From Streptomyces diastatochromogenes (GTDB lineage Bacteria; Actinomycetota; Actinomycetes; Streptomycetales; Streptomycetaceae), in NCBI GenBank assembly GCA_001550305.1, contig LRTP01000577.1:1-64000 (forward strand): 64,000 nucleotides of DNA. The letters run 5' to 3'. Below the pieces are notes generated by a model. The model did no database searches and was not told the DNA's origin. It worked only from the letters and a program-made list of their open reading frames with translations. Within the stretch, counting starts at the first letter, position 1. Every line of letters starts with the position of its first letter. A program made the translations under genes and the position numbers. Below are positions 17,161 through 25,834 of this stretch, in pieces.

Positions 17161-17874
17161 TCAACGTACGTCTCCTGAAGCGGAGTTCCCTTCCGTCGCG
17201 CTACCGAAGACGGCCTTCAGGCGAGCCGCCAGGGCCGCCAGACGGGCGGTGAGTGGGGCGCCGCCGAGCTGCCGGGCCAGGCAGGCGAGGATCTGCTCGA
17301 CGGCCCCGCGGACCCGTTCCTCATCGATCGGGGGGCGGGCCAGCTCCACCTTGATCACCGCCGCGGCCTGCCGAATGACGTACTGCGAGTAGAGGTCGAG
17401 CCCCAGCCGATCGACCTCGACCCGCAGGGTTTCCACCACCTGTACGGGGTCGGCACGCCGCGCCGGCTGGAAGTGCGTCCGGTACAACTGCTCGGGCCGT
17501 GAGCCGGTTTGATTTTGAGTCACATTCCCTTGGGAGCCGATCGCCACCTGGCTGTCGGTGATCGGGCCGAAGACATAGACCAACGGAGTCGTCGGCTCGT
17601 CGGGACGCAGGGGGCTGATCCGCTCGGGACTCGGCGCGCGGGCCAGGCTCAGCAGGGACTCGTAGTCGCGGTAGTCGATGAGCGGGGGCCCGGCGCGCGG
17701 TGCCTGTGCCGGCCCAGCCGGCGGCGGTGCGCCATGCGGCGTCCATGTCGGTACCCCGGCCATCCCCCGCCGGTGGATCGGCTCCCCCGCCTCATGCGCG
17801 GTCTCCCTCGCGGGCTGGGACGACACGCCGGGGAGCGGGCGCTCGTTCTCGTACCGGAATCCCGCACTGGCCAT
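17161..17874 (-). CDS. hypothetical protein with Pro-rich N-terminus and a Gly/Asn/Gln-rich core
   Basis: 237 residues if translation begins at the ATG at 17874 (G-rich ribosome site); a longer frame reaches 18048. No known domain recognised. Residues about 30-80 are proline-rich and probably disordered. A short beta-prone stretch QVAIGSQGNVTQNQ lies near the middle, followed by a helical C-terminal domain of about 100 residues (DPVQVVETLRVEVDRLGLDL ..., AAAVIKVELA). The short Gly/Asn/Gln segment loosely recalls amyloid signalling motifs of actinobacterial multidomain proteins, which is speculation. Lies alone, convergent with the osmoprotectant ATPase. Confidence 0.7.
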   Translation of the reverse strand: MASAGFRYENERPLPGVSSQPARETAHEAGEPIHRRGMAGVPTWTPHGAPPPAGPAQAPRAGPPLIDYRDYESLLSLARAPSPERISPLRPDEPTTPLVYVFGPITDSQVAIGSQGNVTQNQTGSRPEQLYRTHFQPARRADPVQVVETLRVEVDRLGLDLYSQYVIRQAAAVIKVELARPPIDEERVRGAVEQILACLARQLGGAPLTARLAALAARLKAVFGSATEGNSASGDVR

Positions 17875-18026
17875 GTGAACCCCCCCGTGGCAGAGCACCT
17901 CCTTGAAGCGTAGCGAGACAAACCCGGGGAGGAAGGCCTCATCCGGCATCGGAACACCGCAATCCGGCCACTTCCGCACACGTGTGTCTCTCCGATGCGA
18001 GGGCACCCGTTCCGCGGGAGGTCCAC

Positions 18027-18866
18027 ATGAACGCAAGTGCGACGGCACGGTCCGGACGCATCAAGGCTCGACGCGCGGCGAGGGGCTCGGGGGTGGAGTA
18101 CGCCGCCCGGGCGGGTCTGACCGCGCGGGGCGTGATCTACCTGCTGGTCGGTGTGCTGGCGCTGCGGATCGCCTTCGGGGACGGGAAGAAACAGGCGGAC
18201 CGCAACGGTGCGGTCGCGGAGATCGCGCAACAGCCCTTCGGCGCGGTGCTGCTGTGGGCGCTGGCCGTCGGCCTCGCCGGCATGGCGTTGTGGCGGCTGT
18301 CCGAGGCGTGCTTCGGTTCCGCCGGGCCGGACGGCCGGGCGGCGAAGAAGCGACTGCTGTCGGCCGGGCGCTTCGTGTTCTACGCGTTCGTCGCCTACTC
18401 GGTGCTCTCGTTCGCGGCGGGCTCGGGCAGCGGCGGGAAGGGTTCGAGCGACCAGCAGTCGCGGGACGTGACGGCCAAGGTGCTGAATCTGCCTGCGGGG
18501 CAGTGGATCGTCGGAGCCGCCGGAGTCGGCATCGTCGTGGCGGGTCTGCTGATCGGCGGGCGGCCCGTTTTGCGCAAGTACCACAAGAAGCTGAAGCTCG
18601 GTCAGATGTCGGCGCGCACGCGGCGGCTGGTGGATGTGAGCGGCGTGGGCGGTGGCGCGGCGCGCGGGCTGGTGTTCGCCGCGGCGGGGTGCTTCGCCGT
18701 GCGCGCGGCGATCGACTACGAACCCGACCGGGCGAAGGGGCTGGACGACACGATCCGCTCGTTCGCCCACACCCCTGCGGGACCGTGGTTGCTGGTGTGC
18801 GTCGCCGCCGGACTCGTGCTGTTCGGTCTGTTCTCCTTCGCGATGGCGCGCTGGCGCCGGATCTGA
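18027..18866 (+). CDS. DUF1206-family integral membrane protein
   Basis: 279 residues from the ATG at 18027 (GGGAGG upstream). Six hydrophobic segments in three similar pairs. Each repeat begins with a pattern like EYAARAGLTARGVIYLLVG, then VFYAFVAYSVLSF and GGGAARGLVFAAAGCFAVRAA, typical of DUF1206. Function unknown; the family is membrane-bound and found mostly in actinobacteria. It is convergent with the osmoprotectant binding-protein gene, from which it is separated by a short repeat. Confidence 0.85.
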   Translation: MNASATARSGRIKARRAARGSGVEYAARAGLTARGVIYLLVGVLALRIAFGDGKKQADRNGAVAEIAQQPFGAVLLWALAVGLAGMALWRLSEACFGSAGPDGRAAKKRLLSAGRFVFYAFVAYSVLSFAAGSGSGGKGSSDQQSRDVTAKVLNLPAGQWIVGAAGVGIVVAGLLIGGRPVLRKYHKKLKLGQMSARTRRLVDVSGVGGGAARGLVFAAAGCFAVRAAIDYEPDRAKGLDDTIRSFAHTPAGPWLLVCVAAGLVLFGLFSFAMARWRRI

Positions 18867-18928
18867 GGGTGAGGGTGTCCGAGGGTGTCCGAGGGCACTG
18901 AGGGCATCTGAGGGCGCTGAGGGCATCA
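18864..18928. repeat. GAGGG decamer-like repeat between convergent genes
   Basis: GAGGG recurs about every 10 bases (gagggtgtcc twice, then gagggcactg, agggcatctg, agggcgctga). It fills the gap between the DUF1206 and osmoprotectant binding-protein genes and slightly overlaps the end of the latter. No hairpin typical of a terminator is obvious. Confidence 0.7.
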
Positions 18929-19861
18929 CTTCAGCAGGCCCTTGTCCTTCAGATAGGTCCGCGCCACGTCCTCGGGCAGCCGTCGCCAGCTGTCCACCTG
19001 CTGGTTCATCGATGCCAGGTCCGCGGTGGTGAGCACGTCGTTGACCTTGCCGAGTGCCTTGGTGACGCCCTCGCTGCCGGCGCGCGAGCGGTTGACGACG
19101 GGCACGATGTAGTCGGCGTTCTGCAGATGTTTGTCGTCGGCGAGGAGGACGAGACCGAACTCGTCGAGCGTCGCGTCCGTCGTCGTGGTCAGGACCATCT
19201 GGTCCTGACCACTCTGCACGGCCCGCTTCGCCTGGGTGGTGCCCACACCCTTCGGGTCGACGCCGGTGATGTCGATGCCGTACGTCTTCTTCAACCCGGG
19301 CTCGCAGTAGGGCCGTTGGACGCACTCGTCACCCGCCGCGAGCCGTACCGGAAGACGGGACGCGCCGAGGTCGCTGAGCGTCTTCAGGTGATGCTGCCCG
19401 GCATACGCCGCCGTCACCGCGAAGGCGTTCTGGTCGACGGCCCTGCCGGGGTCGAGGACGGTGAGGCCGCGCGGTGTGGCCAGCGATCGGAGCGCCTTCA
19501 TCGTGGTGGCGAGATCGGGTGAGCCGACGGGCGGCGCGTCCGCTCCGTGGGTCTTGGCGTTCAGCCAATCCGCGAAGGTGGCCGCGTACTCCGGTACGAC
19601 GTCGATCTGGCCGGATTCCAGGGCGGGTTCGTAGAGTTCGCGGTTGGCGACCGTCAGCATGGAGGTCTTGTATCCGGCCTGGTCGAGCAGCAGCGCGTAC
19701 ATCTGGGCCAGCAGGTCGCTCTCGGTGAACCCGGCCGAGCCGATGGTCAGGTGCTTGCTGTCGCCGGGCGGCGCGGTGACCGCGCCGCGGTTCTCCAGGG
19801 ACGGGCCGGCGGCGCAGCCGGTCAGCAGGACCAGGCTCAGCAGGGCGCCACCTCGCCTCAT
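18926..19861 (-). CDS. osmoprotectant ABC transporter substrate-binding lipoprotein
   Basis: 311 residues. Lipobox LTGC in LLSLVLLTGCAAG. The mature part is an OpuAC/ProX-type quaternary-amine binding domain: LTIGSAGFTESDLLAQMYALL, YEPALESGQIDVVPEYAATF, and VLADDKHLQNADYIVPVVN. It captures glycine betaine, choline or a related solute. Its start overlaps the stop of the next permease gene (ATGA). Cognate ATPase probably the product at 15843-16997. Confidence 0.92.
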   Translation of the reverse strand: MRRGGALLSLVLLTGCAAGPSLENRGAVTAPPGDSKHLTIGSAGFTESDLLAQMYALLLDQAGYKTSMLTVANRELYEPALESGQIDVVPEYAATFADWLNAKTHGADAPPVGSPDLATTMKALRSLATPRGLTVLDPGRAVDQNAFAVTAAYAGQHHLKTLSDLGASRLPVRLAAGDECVQRPYCEPGLKKTYGIDITGVDPKGVGTTQAKRAVQSGQDQMVLTTTTDATLDEFGLVLLADDKHLQNADYIVPVVNRSRAGSEGVTKALGKVNDVLTTADLASMNQQVDSWRRLPEDVARTYLKDKGLLK

Positions 19862-20529
19862 CGGATGCCCCTCGCCCAGCGCGGTGCCAGCCGTTCGGCG
19901 ATCTCGAAGATCCCCTCGACGATCAGGGCGAACACGGCGACGAGGATCGCGCCGGCGAGGACCTGCGGGGTACTCGCCAGGTTGAAGCCCGCGGTGATGA
20001 TCCGGCCGAGTCCGCCGCCGCCCGCGAGCGCCGCGATCGTGGCGGTCGCGACGAGTTGGACCGCGGCGATCCGTACGCCGTTCATGACCATCGGGAGCGA
20101 AAGGGGCAGTTCTACGTGGAACAGCATCTGTCGGCCGGTCATCCCCATGCCTCGCGCCGAGCTGACCACGCTCCGGTCGACCTCGCGCATCCCGACGTAG
20201 GCGTTGGTGAGCAGCGGCGGTACGGCGAAGAGGACCAGCGCGACGACGGTCGGACCCTCACCCCACTTGCCGAGCGGGGTGAGCAGCAGGAGGACCAGTA
20301 CGGCGAAGGTGGGGACGGCACGGCCGATGTTGGAGATGTTGACGGCGAGCGCGCCGCCCCTGCCGAGGTGACCCAGGACGAGGGCGACGGGCAGCGCGAT
20401 GAGGCAGCTGATGACGAGGCAGACGACGGTCAGGACGAGGTGCTGGGCGAGGCGGTGCCAGGCGCCGTCGTCCCCGGACCAGTGCGCGGGGTCGCTGAGC
20501 CAGTCCCAGGCCCCGGTCAGGGCGTTCAT
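19858..20529 (-). CDS. osmoprotectant ABC transporter permease
   Basis: 223 residues, five to six membrane spans, BPD_transp_1 fold (OpuCB/OpuCD type). Signatures: NISNIGRAVPTFAVLVLLL and MNGVRIAAVQLVATATIAAL, with the EAA-like loop VDRSVVSSARGMGMTGRQ that contacts the ATPase. Overlaps the neighbouring permease start and the binding-protein start by four bases each. Confidence 0.92.
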   Translation of the reverse strand: MNALTGAWDWLSDPAHWSGDDGAWHRLAQHLVLTVVCLVISCLIALPVALVLGHLGRGGALAVNISNIGRAVPTFAVLVLLLLTPLGKWGEGPTVVALVLFAVPPLLTNAYVGMREVDRSVVSSARGMGMTGRQMLFHVELPLSLPMVMNGVRIAAVQLVATATIAALAGGGGLGRIITAGFNLASTPQVLAGAILVAVFALIVEGIFEIAERLAPRWARGIR

Positions 20530-21206
20530 CCGCGGGCCGCCCGGGTCCAGGGGGTGAGGAGCCGCTCCACCGCGAGCAGGAGGAGGTCCGCGGCGACGGC
20601 GATGACGACGCAGAGTACGGACGCGGTGAGGACCTGCGCCTTGAAGTAGGTGTTCATGCCCGCGTAGATGAGATTGCCGAGTCCCCCGAAGCCGACGATC
20701 GCGCCGACCGTCACCAGTGAGACCGCCGACACGGTGGCGATGCGCAGTCCGGCCATCGAGGCGGGCACCGCGAGCGGAAGTTCCACGGTGAGCAGGAGGC
20801 GGATGGGCCCGTATCCCATGCCGCGGGCGGCCTGCCGGGTCTCCTCGGGGACGGCGCGCAGGCCCGCGAGGATGTTCCGGATGAGGAGGGTCAGCGAGTA
20901 GAGGACGAGTCCGGAGACGACCAGCGTGGCCGACAGCCCGTAGACGGGCAGGAGCAGCGAGAACATGGCGAGGGACGGGATGGTGTAGAGGATCGTGGTC
21001 ACCGCGAGGACGGGTCCGGCCGCCCAGCCCCAGCGCCGGGCCAGGACGGCGAGCGGCACCGCGATGACGAGTCCGACGAGCACGGAGACCGCCGTGAGCT
21101 GGAGGTGCTGGACGACCGCGTCCAGGAGGATCTGGCGGCGCGTGCTCAGATACTCACCGCAGATCCACTCGTTGCGGGCGAGACAGTCGTCCGGGGGCGC
21201 GGTCAC
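20526..21206 (-). CDS. osmoprotectant ABC transporter permease
   Basis: 226 residues from the GTG at 21206 (the frame is open to 21278, but the extra residues are low-complexity). Membrane spans and motifs parallel those of the downstream permease: ILYTIPSLAMFSLLLPVYG, LRAVPEETRQAARGMGYGPI as the EAA loop, and MAGLRIATVSAVSLVTVGAI. First gene of the leftward three-gene operon, divergent from an ABC exporter gene. Confidence 0.9.
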   Translation of the reverse strand: MTAPPDDCLARNEWICGEYLSTRRQILLDAVVQHLQLTAVSVLVGLVIAVPLAVLARRWGWAAGPVLAVTTILYTIPSLAMFSLLLPVYGLSATLVVSGLVLYSLTLLIRNILAGLRAVPEETRQAARGMGYGPIRLLLTVELPLAVPASMAGLRIATVSAVSLVTVGAIVGFGGLGNLIYAGMNTYFKAQVLTASVLCVVIAVAADLLLLAVERLLTPWTRAARG

Positions 21207-21373
21207 GCGTCCATTCCATCGGGGGCGGGCGGGAGTCGGCGCGTTCTGGTGACCCGTACGGGGTGTCGCTGAGTACACCCCGCGATACGGGTTCTGCGCC
21301 CCATGTGGGTCGAGCGTTCGCTCCGTAGCGTCGTGAGCGAGGCACAGGGCGTGCCGGACGGAGAGTGATGACG

Positions 21374-22159
21374 ATGTTTCGCCGCACCTCGCGACGTACG
21401 AACGGATCGGAACCCGCCCAGGAGGCGCTGCGGCTGGTCAAGGTCGGCAAGACCTACGGCGCCGGGGAGAGCGCCGTGACCGCGCTGGACGGGGTGAGCC
21501 TCGGCCTGGCGCGCGGCAGCTTCACCGCGGTCATGGGGCCCTCGGGGTCCGGCAAGTCCACGCTGCTGCGGTGCGCGGCGGGGCTGGAGCGGCCCGACAG
21601 CGGCATCGTGCGGGTCGACGGAACGGAGATGACGGGCCGCGGCGAGGCCGAGCTGACGAGGTTCCGGCGCGGTCGGATCGGTTTCGTCTTCCAGCAGTAC
21701 AACCTGCTGCCGACGCTGACCGTCGCCCAGAACACGATCCTGCCGCTGAAGCTCGCCGGGCGGCGCGTCGACCGGGCCCGGGCGCGGGAGATCCTGACGG
21801 CGGTCGGTCTGGGCGACCGGCTCGGCAGCCTGCCCGACCAGCTCTCCGGCGGGCAGCAGCAGCGGGTGGCGATCGCCCGTGCGCTGGTCGCCGAGCCTCG
21901 GGTGATCTTCGCGGACGAGCCGACGGGCGCCCTCGACAGCCGCGGCGCACGGGAGGTGCTGCGGCTGCTTCAGGAGGCGGTGCGGGTGCACGGCAGGACG
22001 GTCGTCATGGTGACGCACGACCCCCTCGCCGCCTCGTACGCCGACGCGGTCGTGTTCCTCGCGGACGGGCGGATGGCCGGCCAACTGCACGCGCCGACGG
22101 CGGACGCCGTGGCCGAGCGCCTGGCGCACCTCGGCGACGACACGAGGGTGGGAGTGTGA
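21374..22159 (+). CDS. ABC transporter ATP-binding protein (MacB/LolD type)
   Basis: 261 residues from the ATG at 21374, which has GGAGAG 8 bases upstream; ATG 21368 and GTG 21365 are alternatives. Walker [19 protein letters not shown]-loop [13 protein letters not shown], signature [15 protein letters not shown], Walker [14 protein letters not shown], and switch His in [10 protein letters not shown], all in the MacB/LolD pattern. Pairs with the FtsX-like permease 3 bp downstream. Such pairs export peptides, antibiotics or lipoprotein-related substrates, or act mechanically; the substrate is unknown. Confidence 0.93.
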   Translation: MFRRTSRRTNGSEPAQEALRLVKVGKTYGAGESAVTALDGVSLGLARGSFTAVMGPSGSGKSTLLRCAAGLERPDSGIVRVDGTEMTGRGEAELTRFRRGRIGFVFQQYNLLPTLTVAQNTILPLKLAGRRVDRARAREILTAVGLGDRLGSLPDQLSGGQQQRVAIARALVAEPRVIFADEPTGALDSRGAREVLRLLQEAVRVHGRTVVMVTHDPLAASYADAVVFLADGRMAGQLHAPTADAVAERLAHLGDDTRVGV

Positions 22160-22162
22160 GCC

Positions 22163-23473
22163 GTGTTCGCTCTGGCCTTGCGTTCCCTCCGGCAGCGCCC
22201 CGGGCGCGCCACGGCGACCCTGCTGTCCGCCTTCCTCGGCGCGGCGGTCGTCATGACCTTCAACTCCCTGCACGACACGGCCGCGCGGCCGGGCGTGGAC
22301 TCCGTGAGCGCGGAGTCGCTGTCCACCGCGGCGGGCGTCGTCGGCGGCTACGGGACCCTGCTGGTGTTCTTCGCGATCGCCTCGACCCTGACGGTGAACG
22401 TCCGTCAGCGCGGCGCCGAGATGGAGCTGCTCAGGTGCTCCGGGGCGACTCCCGCGCAGATCAGGCGGATGGTCGTGGGTGAGGCGGTGGCGATCGCGCT
22501 GGTGGGCGCGGTACTGGCGATCGGTCCGGCGATGCTCGGCGGACGCGCCCTGCTGGGCGTCTTCCAGGACAGCGGCCAGGTCGCCCGGTCCGTCGACTAC
22601 TCCTTCGGTCCCGTCGCCCTCGGATCGGGCATCGCCATCACGGTGTCGGCCGCGGCGGGCGCGGCGTTCCTCGCGGTGCGGCGGGTGACGCTCCGCCGTC
22701 GCGCCCAGGGTCGGGCACGGACGTTCCTCGCGTACGCGGCTCTGCTCGCCGGTGGTGCGGCGGTCTGTTCCACCTTCGCGTTCTCGGCCGAGGACGCCGC
22801 CCTGATGGCGCCTCCCGCGTACGGGGCGATCCTGCTGTCCGTGGGGTGCGCGCTGCTGGCGCCGCGGCTGCTGGGGGGCCTGCTGGACCGGCTGCCCCTG
22901 ACGGGCCCGAGCGGGTATCTGGCCGTACGGAACCTGCGTCGGCGTGCCGCGGAGATGTCCGGTGTCCTGATGCCGCTGATCCTCTTCACCTGCATGGCGT
23001 CGGCGACGCTGACCATGCAGTCGGTCGAGAGCGACGCGATCAGGGCCTCCGGTGTTCCGAAGTCGGTCGACGCGAAGAACCTCGAGACGCTCAACCTCAC
23101 GGTCGTCGGCGTCATCGTGGTCTTCTGCTGCGTCATGCTGATCAACTCCCTGTACGCGGCGACGACTTACCGCGGCCGGGAGTTCGGGCAGCAACGGCTG
23201 GTGGGTGCGACGCCGGGGCAGGTGCTCGGGGTGGTCGGCGCCGAGGGCCTGATCCTGACGGTGACGGGCGTCTTCCTCGGCACGGCTGCCGGGCTCGCCG
23301 GGGTCCTCGCGTTCAGCGCCGTGCGCACGGGCTCCCCGTGGCCGGGCCAGGGGCCCGGTATCTGGCTCGCCGTCGTCGCGGTCGCGACGGCGGTGACCCT
23401 GGGGACCGTCCTGTTCACGGCCCGCCGCACTCTGCGGACGCCGGCCGTGGCGGCGGTGACCCTGGTCGCGTGA
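22163..23473 (+). CDS. FtsX-like (ABC3-type) permease
   Basis: 436 residues, GTG start. Two FtsX-type modules, each with a hydrophobic helix, an extracytoplasmic segment and further helices: LLSAFLGAAVVMTF, the conserved ATPase-contact region RQRGAEMELLRCSGATPAQI, and a second copy YRGREFGQQRLVGATPGQV. Forms a transporter with the preceding ATPase. No adjacent regulator except the ANTAR protein gene 126 bp on. Confidence 0.92.
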   Translation: MFALALRSLRQRPGRATATLLSAFLGAAVVMTFNSLHDTAARPGVDSVSAESLSTAAGVVGGYGTLLVFFAIASTLTVNVRQRGAEMELLRCSGATPAQIRRMVVGEAVAIALVGAVLAIGPAMLGGRALLGVFQDSGQVARSVDYSFGPVALGSGIAITVSAAAGAAFLAVRRVTLRRRAQGRARTFLAYAALLAGGAAVCSTFAFSAEDAALMAPPAYGAILLSVGCALLAPRLLGGLLDRLPLTGPSGYLAVRNLRRRAAEMSGVLMPLILFTCMASATLTMQSVESDAIRASGVPKSVDAKNLETLNLTVVGVIVVFCCVMLINSLYAATTYRGREFGQQRLVGATPGQVLGVVGAEGLILTVTGVFLGTAAGLAGVLAFSAVRTGSPWPGQGPGIWLAVVAVATAVTLGTVLFTARRTLRTPAVAAVTLVA

Positions 23474-23599
23474 GCGAGCGGCGGACGGTGGGGGCGGTAT
23501 ATGGGCGCGGTCCGCACTGGCACCTGACCGGCCGAGTGGCCACGATGGACTCCGAGGACGACGGCTTCCGCCGCCAGGATCCAGGCCCCGGAGGGGACG

Positions 23600-23977
23600 A
23601 TGACGTCAGACGCCCGTTCGGGAGGCGCCGAACCGTGCGACGCGCCGCAGGAGTCGGCTTCCCCTTCCGACACGGCGGACCGGATGGTCGAGTTGCGGGA
23701 AGAGGTCGACCAGCTGAAGGAGGCCGTCACCTCGCACGCCACGGTGGACCAGGCCATCGGCATGATGGTCGCCCTCGGCCGGGTGTCGCCCGACCAGGGC
23801 TGGGCCGTACTCCGGGAAGTCTCTCAGCACACGAACGTCAAGCTGCGCACTGTCGCGGAAATGATTCTCGTCTGGGGGCGGCAGGGAGATCTGCCGCCCG
23901 ATATTCGCGCGGCTCTGGAGGACACGCTCGACAAGTACGGGCCCACGCAAATCCCGGACAGTCCCCCTGCCCCGTAG
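23600..23977 (+). CDS. ANTAR-domain protein
   Basis: 125 residues. After a Ser/Asp-rich leader, a coiled coil (MVELREEVDQLKEAV) leads into an ANTAR domain: HATVDQAIGMMVALGRVSPD, GWAVLREVSQHTNVKLRTVA, AEMIL. ANTAR domains bind paired RNA hairpins in nascent transcripts and stop termination; here there is no attached receiver or GAF domain, as in many small Streptomyces members. GGAGG upstream of the ATG. A hairpin follows at 24078-24106. Target unknown. Confidence 0.9.
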   Translation: MTSDARSGGAEPCDAPQESASPSDTADRMVELREEVDQLKEAVTSHATVDQAIGMMVALGRVSPDQGWAVLREVSQHTNVKLRTVAEMILVWGRQGDLPPDIRAALEDTLDKYGPTQIPDSPPAP

Positions 23978-24077
23978 GCGCGAATTTGTTTGGATCTGAT
24001 CCACCCAGGTAGTTCAGAGAGAGGTGGCCCGCTGGCCAACCGCTCCCGGGAGGGTTCGGCAGTGAGCTCGCCTCCGA

Positions 24078-24106
24078 CCGCCCGGACGGGGTGACCCCCC
24101 GGGCGG
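24078..24106. terminator. probable terminator after the ANTAR gene
   Basis: CCGCCCGG at 24078-24085 pairs with CCGGGCGG at 24099-24106, and GGGG/CCCC pair within the loop. It lies between the ANTAR gene and the IS701 left end. Confidence 0.5.
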
Positions 24107-24146
24107 CCGGGTGTTGTCCACCACCACCCGCACGCCCGGGCAGGCC

Positions 24147-25553
24147 CTAGTACTGCAACGGCGTTTGGCGTGACTGTTGGCCAGGTTGGTCGTTGGTGTG
24201 GTTATGGGTGGGGACCTTGCTGGTGCCAGGCAGTGGGCGGGCGAACTGGATCGGTTGCACGAACGGTTTGAGCACCGGTTCGCCCGCAGTGAGCCGAGGG
24301 AGTCGGCTCTGGCGTATATGCAGGGACTGATCGCTCCGCTCGAGCGGAAGAACGGCTGGACACTGGCTGAACAGGCAGGTCACGCTGCCCCGGACCGCAT
24401 CCACCGGCTGCTGAACCGGACCGACTGGGACGCAGACGAAGTCCTCGGCGACGTGCGCGACTACGTTGTCGAACACCTCGGAGACCGCGAGGCCGTCCTG
24501 ATCGTCGATGACACCGGTTTCCTCAAGAAGGGCATCCGCTCGGCCGGCGTGCAACGGCAGTACTCCGGCACCGCCGGACGCACCGAGAACAGCCAGATCG
24601 GTGTGTTCCTCGCCTACGCCACCAGCCGCGGACGCGCCCTGATCGACCGCCGCCTGTATCTGCCCACCTCGTGGACGGACGACCGGGAACGCTGCCGGCG
24701 GGCCGGTATCGACGACAGCGTCACCTTCGAGACAAAGGTGGCCATGGCCAAGGCGATGGTCCGCAAAGCCATCGCCGACCGGATCCCGTTTCGGTGGGTG
24801 ACCGCGGATGCCGCCTACGGCTTCAGCAAGGGCTGGCGCTTCGAGCTGGAACAAGCCGATGTCTTCCACGTCATGGCCACCACCCGGCACGACACCGTCG
24901 TCACCCGCTGGTCCATCGATCATCCTGTCCACGACCTGTTCCCCGGCCTGCCACGGCAGAAGTGGAAACGCCGCTCCTGCGGCGCCGGGGCCCACGGCCC
25001 GCGCGTGTTCGACTGGGCCCGCGTCGAGGTGCGGCCCTGGCACCGGGAAGACCGCCGGCACTGGGTCATCGCCCGCCGCAGCGTCCGCCGTCCCGAGGAG
25101 ATCTCCTACTACATCGCCTACTGCCCCGCCGACACCACCCTGGACGAACTGATCCAGATCGCGGGCAGCCGGTGGGCCGTGGAGGAATGCTTCCAGACCG
25201 CGAAGCAGGAGTGCGGCCTGGACGACTACCAGGTCCGCCGCTACCCCGGCTGGCACCGCCACATGACCCTCGCCATGGCCGCCCACGCCTGCCTTACCGT
25301 CCTGCGCGCCCGCGAACTCGACGCCGACAAAGCAGAAACGGATCCTCCCACCTCATCCACTACAGCGTCGCTGAGATCAGACGCCTGATCCACAGGCTCA
25401 CCCACCGCTGGCCCACCCCCGTTGACCACATCCTGCACTGGTCAACATGGCGCCGCAGACGGCAGCATCAAGCACGTGTCAGTCACTACAAACGACGCGG
25501 ACACAGCCCCTGAAACTGCCCAGCAATCAGCACAAACACCGTTGCAGTACTAG
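24147..25553 (+). mobile_element. IS701-family insertion sequence with CTAG target duplication
   Basis: The element spans 24151-25549. Its ends are inverted copies of TACTGCAACGGYGTTT (left with C, right with T). CTAG stands on both sides (24147-24150 and 25550-25553), the four-base YTAR-type duplication known for IS701 elements. It holds a single transposase gene whose frame is broken near the 3' end. Confidence 0.85.
24204..25513 (+). pseudogene. IS701-family transposase, frameshifted near its C-terminus
   Basis: The frame from 24204 (or an upstream GTG/TTG) encodes a DDE transposase: VLIVDDTGFLKKGIRSAGVQ, VTADAAYGFSKGWRFEL, GSRWAVEECFQTAKQECGLD. Near 25330, in gacaaagcagaaacgg, the family-typical continuation GSSHLIHYSVAEIRRLIHRL moves to the minus-one frame and ends at 25513, while the original frame stops at 25388. 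One base appears to be missing. Catalytic residues lie before the break, so partial function or programmed shifting cannot be excluded. Confidence 0.8.
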
Positions 25554-25629
25554 GAGTTGTCGTCAAATGGCACACCCATATGAGCAGGGACGCCAGGGGG
25601 CGAAGGCTGCTTGGTAGGACTCGGCGGTC

Positions 25630-25834
25630 TTGATGCCCCTCTGGGTGTCAAGCGCCGCTGCGGCTCGTCAGTTCCAGGCGCGCGAGGGGGACTTGAACGT
25701 GCCGCACAAGCCCGTCGAAGACGTCGGCGGCGTCCCGGTCAAGCTGGATGGATTCCTCGACAACACCCGCTGCAGGGCCTCGAAACTCACCCGAGCGCCA
25801 CGCGGAACTCGTTGCTCGCGGCATGCGCTGGTAG
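25630..25834 (+). pseudogene. relic of a helicase-associated (HA) domain
   Basis: The frame gives ARQFQAREGDLNVPHKPVED, the pattern of the helicase-associated repeat found at the C-terminus of large actinobacterial DEAD/DEAH helicases. After a shift near 25790 another frame gives SPERHAELVARGMRW then stop, the usual end of such proteins. The ATPase part is absent. Probably the severed 3' end of a helicase gene next to the IS701 insertion. Confidence 0.6.

Noticed and set aside
24147-25286. A 379-codon leftward frame opposite the IS701 transposase
   Set aside because: Antisense to a recognised transposase with no start site or domain of its own.
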